From contig NZ_ML762921.1 in assembly GCF_009372235.1 (NCBI RefSeq), positions 124,001-188,000 of the forward strand: a DNA stretch of 64,000 nucleotides, in the 5' to 3' direction. The stretch comes from Dickeya oryzae. Its GTDB lineage: Bacteria; Pseudomonadota; Gammaproteobacteria; Enterobacterales; Enterobacteriaceae. A program made the translations under genes and the position numbers. Below, piece by piece: positions 29,537-39,018 of the stretch. The first letter of the stretch is position 1; each line of letters begins with the position of its first letter. The notes under the pieces are model-generated. The model worked only from the letters and a program-made list of their open reading frames with translations. It searched no databases and had not been told where the DNA came from.

Positions 29537-30940
29537 ATGGCAGAAAAAAAACCAACTAAACCGGCAGAATCCCGCGACCGTCAGGTAGAAGGGCTAAAAC
29601 TTCCGCCCCATTCCATCGAAGCGGAACAGTCGGTGCTAGGGGGGTTGATGCTCGATAACGAGCGTTGGGACAACGTTGCCGAGCGCGTCAGTACCAACGA
29701 CTTTTTCAACCGCGCCCATCGGCTCATCTTCAACGAGATGCAGCGCCTGCTGGAGATGAGCAAGCCCATTGACCTGATCACCCTGTCAGAGTCACTGGAG
29801 CAAAAAGGCGAGCTGGAATCCGCAGGCGGGTTCGCCTACCTGGCGGAAATGGCGAAAAACACCCCCAGCGCGGCGAATATCGGCGCTTATGCCGACATCG
29901 TGCGTGAGCGTGCGGTGGTGCGAGAGATGATCGCTGTCGCCAATGAAATCGCCGACGCAGGTTATGATCCGCAAGGCCGCAGCAGTGAAGAACTGCTGGA
30001 TCTGGCCGAATCACGCGTGTTTCAAATCGCGGAAAACCGCGCCAGCAAAGATGAAGGCCCCAAAAGTATCGACCGCATTCTGGAAGATACCGTGTCGCGC
30101 ATCGAGCAGCTTTATCAGCGCCCGCACGACGGCGTTACCGGTGTTTCCAGCGGCTATCAGGACCTGGACAAGAAAACCGCCGGGTTGCAGAAATCAGACC
30201 TGATTATCGTGGCAGCACGTCCTTCCATGGGGAAAACCACTTTCGCCATGAACCTGTGCGAAAACGCCGCCATGACACAGGAAAAGCCGGTGCTGATCTT
30301 CAGTCTGGAGATGCCCGGCGAACAAATCATGATGCGTATGCTGGCCTCGCTGTCACGCGTCGACCAAACCCGCATTCGTACCGGTCAGCTCGACGACGAG
30401 GACTGGGCGCGCATTTCCAGCACCATGGGGTTGCTGCTGGAAAAACGCAACATGTACATCGATGATTCATCCGGCCTGACCCCTACCGAAGTACGCTCCC
30501 GCGCCCGCCGGGTATTCCGCGAGCACGACGGCCTGAGCCTTATCATGATCGACTACCTGCAATTGATGCGGGTTCCTTCCTTGTCGGACAACCGAACGCT
30601 GGAGATTGCCGAAATTTCCCGTTCACTCAAAGCGTTGGCAAAAGAATTGCAAGTACCGGTCATCGCGCTGTCGCAGCTCAACCGTAGTCTGGAGCAGCGG
30701 GCAGATAAACGCCCGGTTAACTCCGACTTGCGTGAATCCGGCTCTATCGAGCAGGACGCTGACCTGATCATGTTTATCTATCGTGACGAGGTCTATCACG
30801 AAAACAGCGATTTGAAAGGCATCGCGGAAATTATTATAGGTAAGCAGCGTAACGGGCCGATCGGCACCGTTCGCCTGACCTTTAACGGGCAGTGGTCACG
30901 TTTCGACAATTACGCCGGACCACAATACGATGATGAATAA
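29537..30940 (+). CDS. dnaB: Replicative DNA helicase DnaB
   Basis: Hexameric 5'-3' helicase of the replisome. N-terminal DnaG-interaction domain (PPHSIEAEQSVLGGLMLDNE at about residue 21), linker helix, then RecA-like motor with Walker A ARPSMGKTTFAMN (about residue 228), Walker B SLIMIDYLQLMR and ELRESGSIEQDAD-type end motif DLRESGSIEQDADLIMF. Length 467 aa; no intein or insertion. The ribosome binding site is weak. Confidence 0.97.
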   Translation: MAEKKPTKPAESRDRQVEGLKLPPHSIEAEQSVLGGLMLDNERWDNVAERVSTNDFFNRAHRLIFNEMQRLLEMSKPIDLITLSESLEQKGELESAGGFAYLAEMAKNTPSAANIGAYADIVRERAVVREMIAVANEIADAGYDPQGRSSEELLDLAESRVFQIAENRASKDEGPKSIDRILEDTVSRIEQLYQRPHDGVTGVSSGYQDLDKKTAGLQKSDLIIVAARPSMGKTTFAMNLCENAAMTQEKPVLIFSLEMPGEQIMMRMLASLSRVDQTRIRTGQLDDEDWARISSTMGLLLEKRNMYIDDSSGLTPTEVRSRARRVFREHDGLSLIMIDYLQLMRVPSLSDNRTLEIAEISRSLKALAKELQVPVIALSQLNRSLEQRADKRPVNSDLRESGSIEQDADLIMFIYRDEVYHENSDLKGIAEIIIGKQRNGPIGTVRLTFNGQWSRFDNYAGPQYDDE

Positions 30941-30974
30941 ATATGATGACGAATAAACGCACTAAGGACTTAGC

Positions 30975-32051
30975 ATGAAAACGGCAACGGCCGTCATTGA
31001 TCGTCAGGCTTTGCGCCACAATCTGCAACGTATCCGACAGATGGCACCACAAAGTCGATTGATCGCCATCGTCAAAGCCAACGCTTACGGGCACGGCGCA
31101 CTGGAAGCCGCCCGCGCCTTTTCCGACGCTGACGGTTACGGCGTCTCCCGCCTTAGCGAAGCGCTGGTACTGCGCGCCGCCGGTATCACCAAACCTATCC
31201 TGCTACTGGAAGGCTTCTTTGACGCTGACGAGTTACCGTTGCTGGCCGAACACCAGTTGGAAACCGCAGTACACAGTGAAGAGCAGTTAGCAGCGTTGGA
31301 ACAGGCGCGCTTGCCGCACCCGCTGACGGTCTGGATGAAGCTCGACACTGGCATGCACCGTCTTGGCGTATTACCGGAACACGCCGACGCGTTTTATACC
31401 CGACTGTGCGCCTGCACCAGCGTGGTGCAACCGGTGAACATCATGAGTCACTTTTGCCGCGCCGATGAACCCGAGATCGATACCACCCAACGCCAGCTCG
31501 ACTGCTTTGATGCCTTTGTACAAGGCAAGCCGGGCCGTCAGTCCATCGCCGCCTCCGGCGGTATCCTGCTGTGGCCACAGGCGCACCGGGATCAAATCCG
31601 TCCCGGCATTATCCAGTACGGTATTTCACCGCTGGCGCAAGGCGATGCCAGCCAGTGGCAGCTTAAACCCGCGATGACATTGACCTCACAGCTGATTGCG
31701 GTACGCGAACACCACGCCGGTGAACCGGTGGGATACGGCAGCAACTGGGTCAGCCCACGTGACACCCGCCTTGGGGTGGTCGCCATCGGCTACGGCGACG
31801 GCTATCCGCGTGATGCCAAAAACGGTACACCGGTGTGGGTAAATGGCCGTGAAGTCCCGCTCTCTGGTCGGGTTTCGATGGATATGCTCACCGTCGACCT
31901 GGGGCCGGACGCGAAAGACAAGGTGGGTGATGAAGTGATTTTATGGGGCGGCCCGCTGGCGGTAGAACAGGTCGCGGCCTACAACGGCATCAGCGCCTAT
32001 GAGCTGATCACCCGTCTGACCGCCCGTACTCAACTGGAGTACATCGGTTAG
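30975..32051 (+). CDS. alr: Alanine racemase (biosynthetic)
   Basis: PLP enzyme interconverting L- and D-alanine for peptidoglycan. Lys34 in [10 protein letters not shown] forms the PLP aldimine; the catalytic Tyr lies in [12 protein letters not shown] (about residue 258), and [11 protein letters not shown] is conserved. 358 aa, 34 bp after dnaB, the same order as in E. coli. AAGGA precedes the ATG. Confidence 0.96.
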   Translation: MKTATAVIDRQALRHNLQRIRQMAPQSRLIAIVKANAYGHGALEAARAFSDADGYGVSRLSEALVLRAAGITKPILLLEGFFDADELPLLAEHQLETAVHSEEQLAALEQARLPHPLTVWMKLDTGMHRLGVLPEHADAFYTRLCACTSVVQPVNIMSHFCRADEPEIDTTQRQLDCFDAFVQGKPGRQSIAASGGILLWPQAHRDQIRPGIIQYGISPLAQGDASQWQLKPAMTLTSQLIAVREHHAGEPVGYGSNWVSPRDTRLGVVAIGYGDGYPRDAKNGTPVWVNGREVPLSGRVSMDMLTVDLGPDAKDKVGDEVILWGGPLAVEQVAAYNGISAYELITRLTARTQLEYIG

Positions 32052-32074
32052 TACATCGGCTCACCGCCTTTCCT

Positions 32075-32132
32075 GATCAGCACTATCCTCGATCAGTACT
32101 ATTTGATCAGTACTATTCGATCAGCACTAATC
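32075..32132. repeat. Tandem repeat with four GATC sites after alr
   Basis: Four units of GATCAGYACTATYC-like sequence of 14-16 bp (32075, 32091, 32105, 32119), each starting with a Dam site. The array sits between the alr stop codon and its terminator. Confidence 0.8.
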
Positions 32133-32145
32133 CGCAGCTATGCAA

Positions 32146-32185
32146 AAAGCCCGAACCCTGGATGAACCTGGGTTCGGGCTTTCTC
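32146..32185 (+). terminator. Terminator of alr
   Basis: AAAGCCCGAACCC (32146-32158) pairs with GGGTTCGGGCTTT (32170-32182), a perfect 13-bp stem followed by CTCAC. The A/T flanks suit use in both directions, also serving the convergent small gene at 32253. Confidence 0.85.
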
Positions 32186-32252
32186 ACATCATACTGAACC
32201 GTTTACTCATGGCGCGTCAGCCGTTGAACATCAACCACGCACAAGCGAGTGA

Positions 32253-32501
32253 TTAGTTATACAGTTCGGCAACCGCACGCATCTGGTCATCACCAGTCGC
32301 AGAGATGATGCGGAAAGATTTGGCACCGGCGGCATCTGCTTTTACTGACAGTTGATGCTGTACATCATCCAGGGTACGACCGGTAACAGACACGGTCCCG
32401 ATGTCACGGCTCTGCGCTGACTGAACTTCAGTCGCTGCCATAGAACCGAAAGAGATAGTCGCCAGAACAGCAGCTGCAACAACAGTTTTGATTGATTTCA
32501 T
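32253..32501 (-). CDS. YhcN/BhsA-family (DUF1471) periplasmic protein
   Basis: Secreted small protein of 82 aa: signal peptide MKSIKTVVAAAVLATISFGS with cleavage near SMA-A (residue 22), then a DUF1471 domain (IGTVSVTGRTLDDVQHQL, KSFRIISATGDDQMRAVAEL). Members such as YhcN, BhsA and YdgH respond to acid, oxidative or envelope stress; the exact one cannot be named. The ATG at 32501 has AGAGG six bases before it, preferred to the frame start at 32516. Confidence 0.9.
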   Translation of the reverse strand: MKSIKTVVAAAVLATISFGSMAATEVQSAQSRDIGTVSVTGRTLDDVQHQLSVKADAAGAKSFRIISATGDDQMRAVAELYN

Positions 32502-32744
32502 GATAAGCCTCTTCACATTATTCGGGTCGGGAAGGCTTGTTCGCCTTCGATGTGAAGCAGGATAGCGTCGTTAGCAGTCTGTTAAAACCGGGTTAATTTG
32601 CCGATATCAATCAAAGAAATTGAATAAAAAAGGCACCAAAAGATAAGCAAAAACGATCTTTTGGTGCGCAATAGCGGATTATTATCCCAAAAAATATGAT
32701 AAACAATATAGCTTTACGTTACATTACACAGAATACGCAAACTT

Positions 32745-33512
32745 TTATTCTGCCTTACCCAACCATTCAGAAATGATATTCCGATATTCACCCGTTGATT
32801 TAGACAAGTGCAGCCATTGATCCACGTATAACTTCCAGCTCATGTCGTCACGCGGCAGCATGTAGGCTTTCTCGCCATACTGCATCGGTGAAGCGGGATT
32901 AACCGCACAGAGTTGCGGATAACGCTTTTGCTGGTACAACGCTTCGGACGCATCGGTAATCATCACATCCGCCTGCTTGTCCACCAGTTGCTGGAAGATG
33001 GTCACATTGTCGTGCAGTGCCAGATGGGCATTCGGCAAATGGGCATGTACAAACGCCTCGTTGGTGCCACCCGCCGGTTCGATAACCCGCACCGAGGGCT
33101 GATTAATCTGCGCTACCGTCTGGTATTTGTCCTTGTCGTCACAGCGCACCAGCGGGATTTTGCCATCCACATCCAGCGTATTCGAGAAAAAGGCCTTCTT
33201 CTGGCGCTCCAGCGTGACAGAAATCCCGCCCATAGCGATATCACACTGGTCGGACTGAAAATCTGGCATCAGGGTTTTCCAGCTGGTTTTCACCCACTCC
33301 ACCTTCACGCCCAGGCTTTTCGCCAGCGACTGCGCCATCGCAATATCGATACCTTCGTAACCGCCATCCGCCCGCAGCGAGGTATACGGCTTATAGTCCC
33401 CGGTGGTACAGACCTTCAGCACCCCACGTTCCTGAACCTGATCAAGATGAGAAGCCGCGCTGGCACTACCGGCCAGCCCCAATAACAACATCAATGAGAA
33501 CCGTTTTTTCAT
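32745..33512 (-). CDS. pheC: Periplasmic cyclohexadienyl dehydratase (PheC type)
   Basis: Amino-acid-binding-protein fold turned into an enzyme that makes phenylpyruvate from prephenate or phenylalanine from arogenate. Signal peptide MKKRFSLMLLLGLAGSASA (residues 1-19). Motifs shared with Pseudomonas PheC include VCTTGDYKPY, DIAMGGISVTLERQ, GGTNEAFV, DNVTIFQQLVD and EKAYMLPRDD, and VDQWLHLSKSTGEYR at the end. Length 255 aa. The ATG at 33512 has AGGGA upstream. It could be read as an amino acid ABC binding protein, but no transporter genes are adjacent and the match to PheC is better. tyrB and an aromatic permease gene lie close by. Confidence 0.85.
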   Translation of the reverse strand: MKKRFSLMLLLGLAGSASAASHLDQVQERGVLKVCTTGDYKPYTSLRADGGYEGIDIAMAQSLAKSLGVKVEWVKTSWKTLMPDFQSDQCDIAMGGISVTLERQKKAFFSNTLDVDGKIPLVRCDDKDKYQTVAQINQPSVRVIEPAGGTNEAFVHAHLPNAHLALHDNVTIFQQLVDKQADVMITDASEALYQQKRYPQLCAVNPASPMQYGEKAYMLPRDDMSWKLYVDQWLHLSKSTGEYRNIISEWLGKAE

Positions 33513-33584
33513 GAAATTTCCCTGCACGTCACGCCTGTCTGGCAAAACGTCACTGTAGCACGCCATATTCACCAATATCGACGT

Positions 33585-33715
33585 TGACCCTTTTTTCGCC
33601 CCGTTATAACTCGTTGATTTTCAATGATGACAAAGGTGGGTTTTAAAAAAGGGTTCCACGCCCCAAAACACGACTTTCCCTTTCAACATCAAGCCATAAG
33701 CGATAAATTGCTACA
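33585..33715 (+). promoter_or_regulatory. Putative CRISPR leader (type I-F)
   Basis: A/T-rich stretch with GACCCTTTTTT at one end and TTTTAAAAAAGGGTT in the middle, the inverted motif pair I associate with type I-F leaders in enterobacteria, immediately before the first repeat. It sets the direction of the array as left to right. Confidence 0.55.
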
Positions 33716-33916
33716 GTGAACTGCCGTATAGGCAGCTTAGAAATTCATAGTTCCGAAGAGGGGATTTACAGTAAGGTGAACTGCCGCATAGGCAGCTTAG
33801 AAATTGTACATTCACTTCGTACTCAAACGGTGCCAGTGAACTGCCGTGTAGGCAGCTTAGAAATGAACATCCTGCAACCCAGCGACATACTTATTGTGAA
33901 CTGCCGTACAGGCAGC
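33716..33916 (+). CRISPR. Orphan type I-F CRISPR array, three spacers
   Basis: Three 28-bp repeats (33716-33743, 33776-33803, 33836-33863) of the GTGAACTGCC-NNNTA-GGCAGCTTAGAAA kind and a fourth cut after 21 bases (33896-33916). Three different spacers of exactly 32 bp separate them, the normal I-F size. The stem CTGCC/GGCAG is constant while the loop varies (TATA, CATA, TGTA, TACA), and the last repeat loses its 3' end where a dispersed repeat begins. No cas gene is in the window, so activity would depend on a Cas operon elsewhere. Confidence 0.93.
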
Positions 33917-33924
33917 GGTTGGTG

Positions 33925-34290
33925 GGGTTACTGGCGTTAAAGCTACGCTGAGGTGGGCGACTTCGCCGGATGCACGGCATGGATGCCGTGCAAGCCCATT
34001 CCGCGTGAGACAAAAACGCCGGGAGCGTTTTTGAACAGCGTTTACGCTGGCCCGCAGGGCGAGCCCCAGGGATGGGGCGAGTAACCGCGTAATGGGCGGT
34101 CCGAACAGCGAAGGCACCGCGTTAGCGGCGTAGTTTAGCCATCAAGCCAGAGGTCAAGGAGAGGTGGCGCTTGCACCTCTCCTTGTCGTGCGTGCGATGA
34201 TGTGGCAAAGAGGCGACACGGTCTATCCCGCACGAAACCACCCACCACTCCCGCATACATTCGACAAACACATTCGCCAGCAGCACCCCG
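33925..34290 (-). repeat. Dispersed repeat, copy 2 (about 360 bp)
   Basis: Inverted relative to copies 1 and 3. It contains the same stem CAAGGAGAGGTG / CACCTCTCCTTG (34155-34185), CAGCGTTTACGCTG and the CGTGCGGGATA box, and extends past copy 1 into GAATGTGTTTGTCGAATG, which it shares with copy 3. Its far end abuts the truncated CRISPR repeat. The aroP-like gene ends 27 bp beyond the other side. Confidence 0.85.
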
Positions 34291-34316
34291 GCTATTTACC
34301 AACAGCCCCTAACACG

Positions 34317-35690
34317 CTACTCCACCGTCAACACCGCTACCGCCTTTTTACGCTGTTTGATGGCATAACCTGCCCCCAGCGCCAGCAGCCAGAACGGAAT
34401 CAGCCACACGGAAATCTGAATGCCCGGCGTCATCGCCATGATCACCAGAATCCCGGCCAGAAACAGCAGGCACAGAACGTTGGTCAGCGGGTAGCCCAGG
34501 CTTTTGAAGCGGGTTTCCTGATGCGCACGCTGTTTCGCCTGGCGGAATTTCAAATGGGTAATGCTGATCATCGCCCAGTTGATCACCAGTGCAGACACCA
34601 CCAGCGCCATCAGCAGTTCAAACGCTTTGCCCGGCATCAGGTAGTTGAGCAGCACACACAACGCGGTCGCCAGCGCCGATACCCCCAATGACACCAGCGG
34701 AATACCACGGCGGTTGACCGAAAGCAACACACGCGGCGCGTTGCCCTGCTGCGCCAGCCCGAACAGCATGCGGCTATTGCAGTACACACAGCTGTTGTAC
34801 ACCGACAGCGCGGCGGAGAGCACCACCAGATTCAGCACATTCGCCACCAGATTGCTATCCAGCGCGTGGAAAATCAGCACGAACGGGCTGCCGCCTTCCA
34901 ACACTTTCTGCCACGGATACAGCGACAGCAGTACCGCCAGCGCCCCCACATAAAACAGCAGGATGCGGTAAATCACCTGATTGGTGGCACGTGGAATACT
35001 GCGTTGCGGGTCGTCCGCTTCGGCAGCGGTTATTCCCACCAGCTCCAGCCCGCCGAAGGAAAACATGATCACCGCCATCGCCATCACCATGCCGCTGACA
35101 CCGTTCGGGAAGAAGCCACCGTGCTGCCACAGGTTGGCGACACTGGCATCCGGCCCGCCCGTACCACTCAACAGCAGATAGCCACCAAACACGATCATGC
35201 CGATAATCGCCGCCACTTTGATGATGGAAAACCAAAACTCCAGCTCGCCGTAGACCTTCACCGTGCTCAGGTTGATGGCATTAATCGCGACAAAAAACAC
35301 CGCCGCCGAAACCCAGGTCGGCACACCCGGCCACCAATACTGAATATAGATACCCACGGCGCTCAGTTCCGCCATGCTTACCAGCACATACAGCACCCAG
35401 TAATTCCAGCCGGACATAAACCCGGCAAAATGCCCCCAGTAGTGGTTAGCGAAATGGCTAAACGAACCGGCTACCGGCTCTTCCACCACCATTTCCCCCA
35501 ACTGACGCATAATAAAAAAAGCAATCACGCCCGCAATGGCGTACCCCAGCAGCACCGACGGCCCCGCCATACGAATCGTCTGTGCAATGCCAAGAAACAA
35601 GCCGGTCCCGACCGCCCCACCCAGCGCAATCAGCTGGATATGACGGTTCTTCAGCCCGCGTTTCAGTTGGCTGTCTTGTTGTGTGTTCAT
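34317..35690 (-). CDS. aroP: Aromatic amino acid permease (AroP/PheP-like)
   Basis: APC-family proton symporter of 457 aa with twelve hydrophobic segments. LKRGLKNRHIQLIALGGAVG, QLGEMVVEEPVAGSFSHFA and MFSFGGLELVGITAAEA match E. coli AroP and PheP almost residue for residue. It would import Phe, Tyr and Trp across the inner membrane. I use the ATG at 35690 (GGGAG eight bases upstream). A divergent Lrp-type regulator lies 371 bp away. AroP versus PheP cannot be settled by eye. Confidence 0.88.
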   Translation of the reverse strand: MNTQQDSQLKRGLKNRHIQLIALGGAVGTGLFLGIAQTIRMAGPSVLLGYAIAGVIAFFIMRQLGEMVVEEPVAGSFSHFANHYWGHFAGFMSGWNYWVLYVLVSMAELSAVGIYIQYWWPGVPTWVSAAVFFVAINAINLSTVKVYGELEFWFSIIKVAAIIGMIVFGGYLLLSGTGGPDASVANLWQHGGFFPNGVSGMVMAMAVIMFSFGGLELVGITAAEADDPQRSIPRATNQVIYRILLFYVGALAVLLSLYPWQKVLEGGSPFVLIFHALDSNLVANVLNLVVLSAALSVYNSCVYCNSRMLFGLAQQGNAPRVLLSVNRRGIPLVSLGVSALATALCVLLNYLMPGKAFELLMALVVSALVINWAMISITHLKFRQAKQRAHQETRFKSLGYPLTNVLCLLFLAGILVIMAMTPGIQISVWLIPFWLLALGAGYAIKQRKKAVAVLTVE

Positions 35691-36061
35691 CACCCTGTCT
35701 CCCAGAAAGTGGGTTAATTGTTATCACTGTCGTCACACAAGGAGCAATTATCAGGCCAACCCCCACACCGTTTACCCGCAAGGCGTGTTTAAGGTACTTA
35801 ACAAACTGAATCAATTTAGAAAAAATCATCCATTCACACTTCTCGCAACAAAACGGTCACTGCGTTTATTCAGCGCAAGAAACTGGCAAAACTCGCATGC
35901 AACCGACAAAATACCGGGCATTCATACACAACAACGAACCGGAATGGTGCAAACACTTAGCCAGAAAAACGTGCTGGCGGCATAAGATGTCAAACAACGA
36001 ACTTCCTGAAGTGAAAAAAGCTGATAGTCTGTAGGTTTTATGCTTCTGGCAAGGCAGGGCT
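35691..36061. other. Divergent intergenic region between aroP and the Lrp-type gene
   Basis: 371 bp with no gene. No clear TyrR box (TGTAAA-N6-TTTACA) was found. It must hold both promoters, but I could not place them with confidence. Confidence 0.4.
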
Positions 36062-36538
36062 ATGTACAACATTGATGATTTTGATTTGAAGATCCTCACA
36101 TTGCTGCAGGCAAACGGACGCCTGACTAATCAGGAGCTCAGCGATCTGGTTGGGTTATCGGCCTCACAGTGCTCCCGTCGTCGTATCGCCCTCGAACAGG
36201 CGCAACTGATTCTCGGCTATCACGCCCGGCTGGCTCCCGATGCGGTTGGGCTGGAAGTCATGAGCCTGATTGAAGTGCGGCTTATCAATCACACGCAGGA
36301 ATGTGTCGAGAGCTTCCACCAGATGCTCGGCGAAGTAGACGCCATTATCGATGCCTACAAAACCACCGGTGACGCCGATTACATGCTCAAAGTGGCGGTA
36401 GCGGATTTGCACGGCCTGAGTGCGCTCATCAGCGAAATTCTGGCGCGCAATAAAAGCGTGGCGCACCTGAAAACCTCCGTGGTGCTCAACCGCCTGAAAG
36501 AGAATGGATTAATGGCTCCGGCCGTCTCAGCGCTCTGA
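36062..36538 (+). CDS. Lrp/AsnC-family regulator
   Basis: Protein of 158 aa with an N-terminal helix-turn-helix (LTNQELSDLVGLSASQCSRR, residues 21-40) and a C-terminal RAM ligand domain (EVMSLIEVRLI ... VDAIIDAYKTTGDADYMLKV). Such regulators sense amino acids and control transport or catabolism. Divergence from the aroP-like permease makes that gene a likely target. It resembles YbaO/DecR-type members more than Lrp itself; the ligand is unknown. Confidence 0.88.
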   Translation: MYNIDDFDLKILTLLQANGRLTNQELSDLVGLSASQCSRRRIALEQAQLILGYHARLAPDAVGLEVMSLIEVRLINHTQECVESFHQMLGEVDAIIDAYKTTGDADYMLKVAVADLHGLSALISEILARNKSVAHLKTSVVLNRLKENGLMAPAVSAL

Positions 36539-36787
36539 TTCAGTGCACACCGTGCTTCATTATGGTGCAGGACGGCATACCCCTGCATCATCTCACCGTA
36601 AATTGCACGATATCCACACAAATAACACCCATCACGCACGATACGTGTAAAAATTTTCGTTTAATGCTTTCAATACGTTAACGTGATTACGGCGTAAAAA
36701 AACAACCGTGGGCGGCGTGCTCCATGCCATCTGGTGTGCTTTTTGCTTGAAAAGACAGGTGTTCCTTCTTTTATCAGGCACGTTTCC

Positions 36788-37402
36788 ATGGATAACGTCA
36801 TTACACCACAACCCGTTTCACACTCGCTGCTGGAAGACGTTCTGGCGCTACTTATCGGCACCCTGATGGTGTCTTTCGGGGTGATTCTGCTGCGTCAGGC
36901 GGGCGCACTCACCGGCGGCACGGCTGGCATGGCTTTTCTTTTGCACTACGCGACCCATATCTCGTTTGGCACCGCGTTCTTCCTGCTGAACCTGCCGTTT
37001 TATTACCTCGCTATTCGGCGCATGGGCTGGGCATTTACCGTTAAAACCTTCTGCGCGGTGGCGATGGTCTCGCTGTTTTCCGACCTGCACCCGCTCTTCA
37101 TCCATTTTGACCACCTGCAACCGGTTTACGCCACGCTGTTTGGCAACCTGATCATGGGGCTGGGGTTTATCGTGCTGTTTCGCCACCGTGCCAGTCTGGG
37201 TGGAGTGAATATTCTGGCGCTCTATTTACAGGATAAAAGTGGAATCCGCGCCGGAAAATTCCAGATGGCGGTAGACGTGACCATTGTGCTGGCTTCCCTG
37301 TTCGTGGTAAGCATACCCATGCTGATCGCATCGGTAGTAGGGGCGGCGGCGCTGAATCTGATTATTGCCATGAATCATCGCCCCGGCCGTTATATCGCCT
37401 AG
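36788..37402 (+). CDS. YitT-family membrane protein
   Basis: Integral membrane protein of 204 aa with five to six hydrophobic segments and the YitT/DUF161 motifs [20 protein letters not shown] and [18 protein letters not shown]. No function is established for the family. The ATG at 36788 gives a protein starting MDNVITPQ; the longer frame from 36734 is less likely. tyrB follows after 40 bp, so they may share a transcript. Confidence 0.85.
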   Translation: MDNVITPQPVSHSLLEDVLALLIGTLMVSFGVILLRQAGALTGGTAGMAFLLHYATHISFGTAFFLLNLPFYYLAIRRMGWAFTVKTFCAVAMVSLFSDLHPLFIHFDHLQPVYATLFGNLIMGLGFIVLFRHRASLGGVNILALYLQDKSGIRAGKFQMAVDVTIVLASLFVVSIPMLIASVVGAAALNLIIAMNHRPGRYIA

Positions 37403-37442
37403 CGAACAGCCTGACTTTTTATACCTGAGGAGAGTGACCAAC

Positions 37443-38636
37443 GTGTTCCAGAATGTCGACGCCTATGCTGGCGACCCTATCCTGTCCCTGATGGAAAAAT
37501 TCAAGCAGGATCCCCGTACTGATAAAGTCAACCTCAGTATCGGGTTGTATTACGACGGTCAAGGCGTCATTCCTCAGTTGCAGGCGGTCAACGCCGCAGA
37601 AACCCAGTTGCAGGCAGAGCCGCAACACGCGTCGGTTTACCTGCCAATGGAAGGTCTGGCCGCTTACCGCAGCGCGGTACAAACGCTGCTGTTCGGCGAG
37701 CACCACCCGGCGCTGACCGCCCAGCGTGTCGCCACCATCCAGACTCTGGGCGGCTCTGGCGCGCTGAAAGTGGGGGCCGATTTCCTCAAACGCTATTTCC
37801 CGGACTCCGAAGTCTGGGTCAGCGACCCGACCTGGGAAAACCACATCGCGATTTTCTCCGGTGCCGGTTTTCAGGTGCATACCTACCCGTACTTTGATGC
37901 CGACACGCTGGGCGTCAACGTAGAAGGGATGATTAGCGCGCTGAAACAGCTGCCGCCGCGCAGCATCGTGCTACTGCACCCCTGCTGCCACAACCCGACC
38001 GGCTCAGACCTGACCCACGCTGAGTGGGACCGCGTCATCGAAGTGCTGATCAAAGGCGAGCTGGTGCCGTTTCTGGATATCGCTTATCAGGGCTTTGGTG
38101 GCGGCATGGACGACGATGCCTACGCCATTCGCGCCATCGCCAGTGCGGGCCTGCCAGCACTGGTCAGCAACTCGTTTTCTAAAATATTCTCGCTGTATGG
38201 CGAGCGTGTCGGCGGCTTGTCCGTCGTGTGTGAAGACCAGGACGCCGCCAGCCGCGTACTGGGGCAGTTGAAAGCTACCGTACGCCGCAACTACTCCAGC
38301 CCGCCGAACTTCGGCGCACAGGTGGTATCACGCGTACTGAACGACAGCACCCTCAACGCCAGCTGGCACGCAGAAGTGGAAGCGATGCGCCTGCGTATTC
38401 AGGAAATGCGCCAGACGCTGGTGGACGAACTGAAAAAAGCGCTACCGGAGCGTAACTTTGACTACCTGCTGACCCAACGCGGCATGTTCAGCTACACCGG
38501 CTTTAGCGCCGTACAGGTAGACCGCCTGCGCGAAGAGTTCGGCGTGTATCTCATCGCCAGCGGCCGTGTCTGCATCGCCGGGTTAAACCATCACAACGTA
38601 CAGCGCGTCGCTGCTGCCTTCGCCGCCGTACAGTAA
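37443..38636 (+). CDS. tyrB: Aromatic amino acid aminotransferase TyrB
   Basis: PLP class I aminotransferase of 397 aa making Tyr and Phe (and Leu) from their keto acids. PLP Lys lies in [17 protein letters not shown] (about residue 247); [14 protein letters not shown] and [19 protein letters not shown] are the cofactor pocket; [17 protein letters not shown] follows. I choose the GTG at 37443 ([10 protein letters not shown]) because it matches E. coli TyrB in start and length and has AGGAGAG upstream; an in-frame GTG lies at 37434. A strong terminator follows. Confidence 0.95.
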   Translation: MFQNVDAYAGDPILSLMEKFKQDPRTDKVNLSIGLYYDGQGVIPQLQAVNAAETQLQAEPQHASVYLPMEGLAAYRSAVQTLLFGEHHPALTAQRVATIQTLGGSGALKVGADFLKRYFPDSEVWVSDPTWENHIAIFSGAGFQVHTYPYFDADTLGVNVEGMISALKQLPPRSIVLLHPCCHNPTGSDLTHAEWDRVIEVLIKGELVPFLDIAYQGFGGGMDDDAYAIRAIASAGLPALVSNSFSKIFSLYGERVGGLSVVCEDQDAASRVLGQLKATVRRNYSSPPNFGAQVVSRVLNDSTLNASWHAEVEAMRLRIQEMRQTLVDELKKALPERNFDYLLTQRGMFSYTGFSAVQVDRLREEFGVYLIASGRVCIAGLNHHNVQRVAAAFAAVQ

Positions 38637-38663
38637 GTTATTCCTTTCACTTTTTTACGCCCT

Positions 38664-38698
38664 TTCCCCCAGCTGGTAACGGTTGGGGGATTTTTTTA
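38664..38698 (+). terminator. Terminator of tyrB
   Basis: CCCCCAGC-tggtaacg-GTTGGGGG (38666-38689) followed by ATTTTTTTATT, 30 bases after the tyrB stop. A textbook intrinsic terminator. Confidence 0.9.
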
Positions 38699-38734
38699 TT
38701 CCTGTGCAGGAAACGGCTATGCCCGCCGGGGATG

Positions 38735-38945
38735 GGCTATTGGCAACAGCCGAGGTGCTGCTGGCGAATGTGTTTGTTGAATGTATGTGGGGGCGGTGGG
38801 TGGTTTCGTGCGGGATAGACCGTGTCGCTTCTTTGCCACATCATCGCACGCACGACAAGGAGAGGTGCAAGCGCCACCTCTCCTTGACCTCTGGCTTAAT
38901 GGCTAAACTACGCCGCTGACGCGGTGCCTTCGGTGTCGGCGTGAT
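38735..38945 (+). repeat. Dispersed repeat, copy 3 (truncated, about 210 bp)
   Basis: Shares GTGCTGCTGGCGAATGTGTT, GGTTTCGTGCGGGATAGACC and the stem CAAGGAGAGGTG / CACCTCTCCTTG (38856-38886) with copy 2, but stops after GCGGTGCCTTCGG, missing the distal half present in copies 1 and 2. It lies between tyrB and the chemoreceptor gene. Confidence 0.85.
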
Positions 38946-39018
38946 GCGGTTAATAACGCACGAAACCCTCACTCTACCGATAATCCTCACTATCTAACGC
39001 CCGGGAAAGGGCAACCTG

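Noticed and set aside
32745-33512. Reading of the PheC-type gene as an amino acid ABC binding protein
   Set aside because: No permease or ATPase gene is adjacent and the motifs agree better with cyclohexadienyl dehydratase; kept as an alternative only.
33716-33940. 74-residue frame with a repeated NCRxGSLE pattern
   Set aside because: The protein repeat is only the translation of CRISPR repeats.
34866-35717. Plus-strand open frame of 283 residues opposite the aroP-like gene
   Set aside because: Composition is that of an antisense shadow (His, Gln and Arg rich) and the permease frame is clear.
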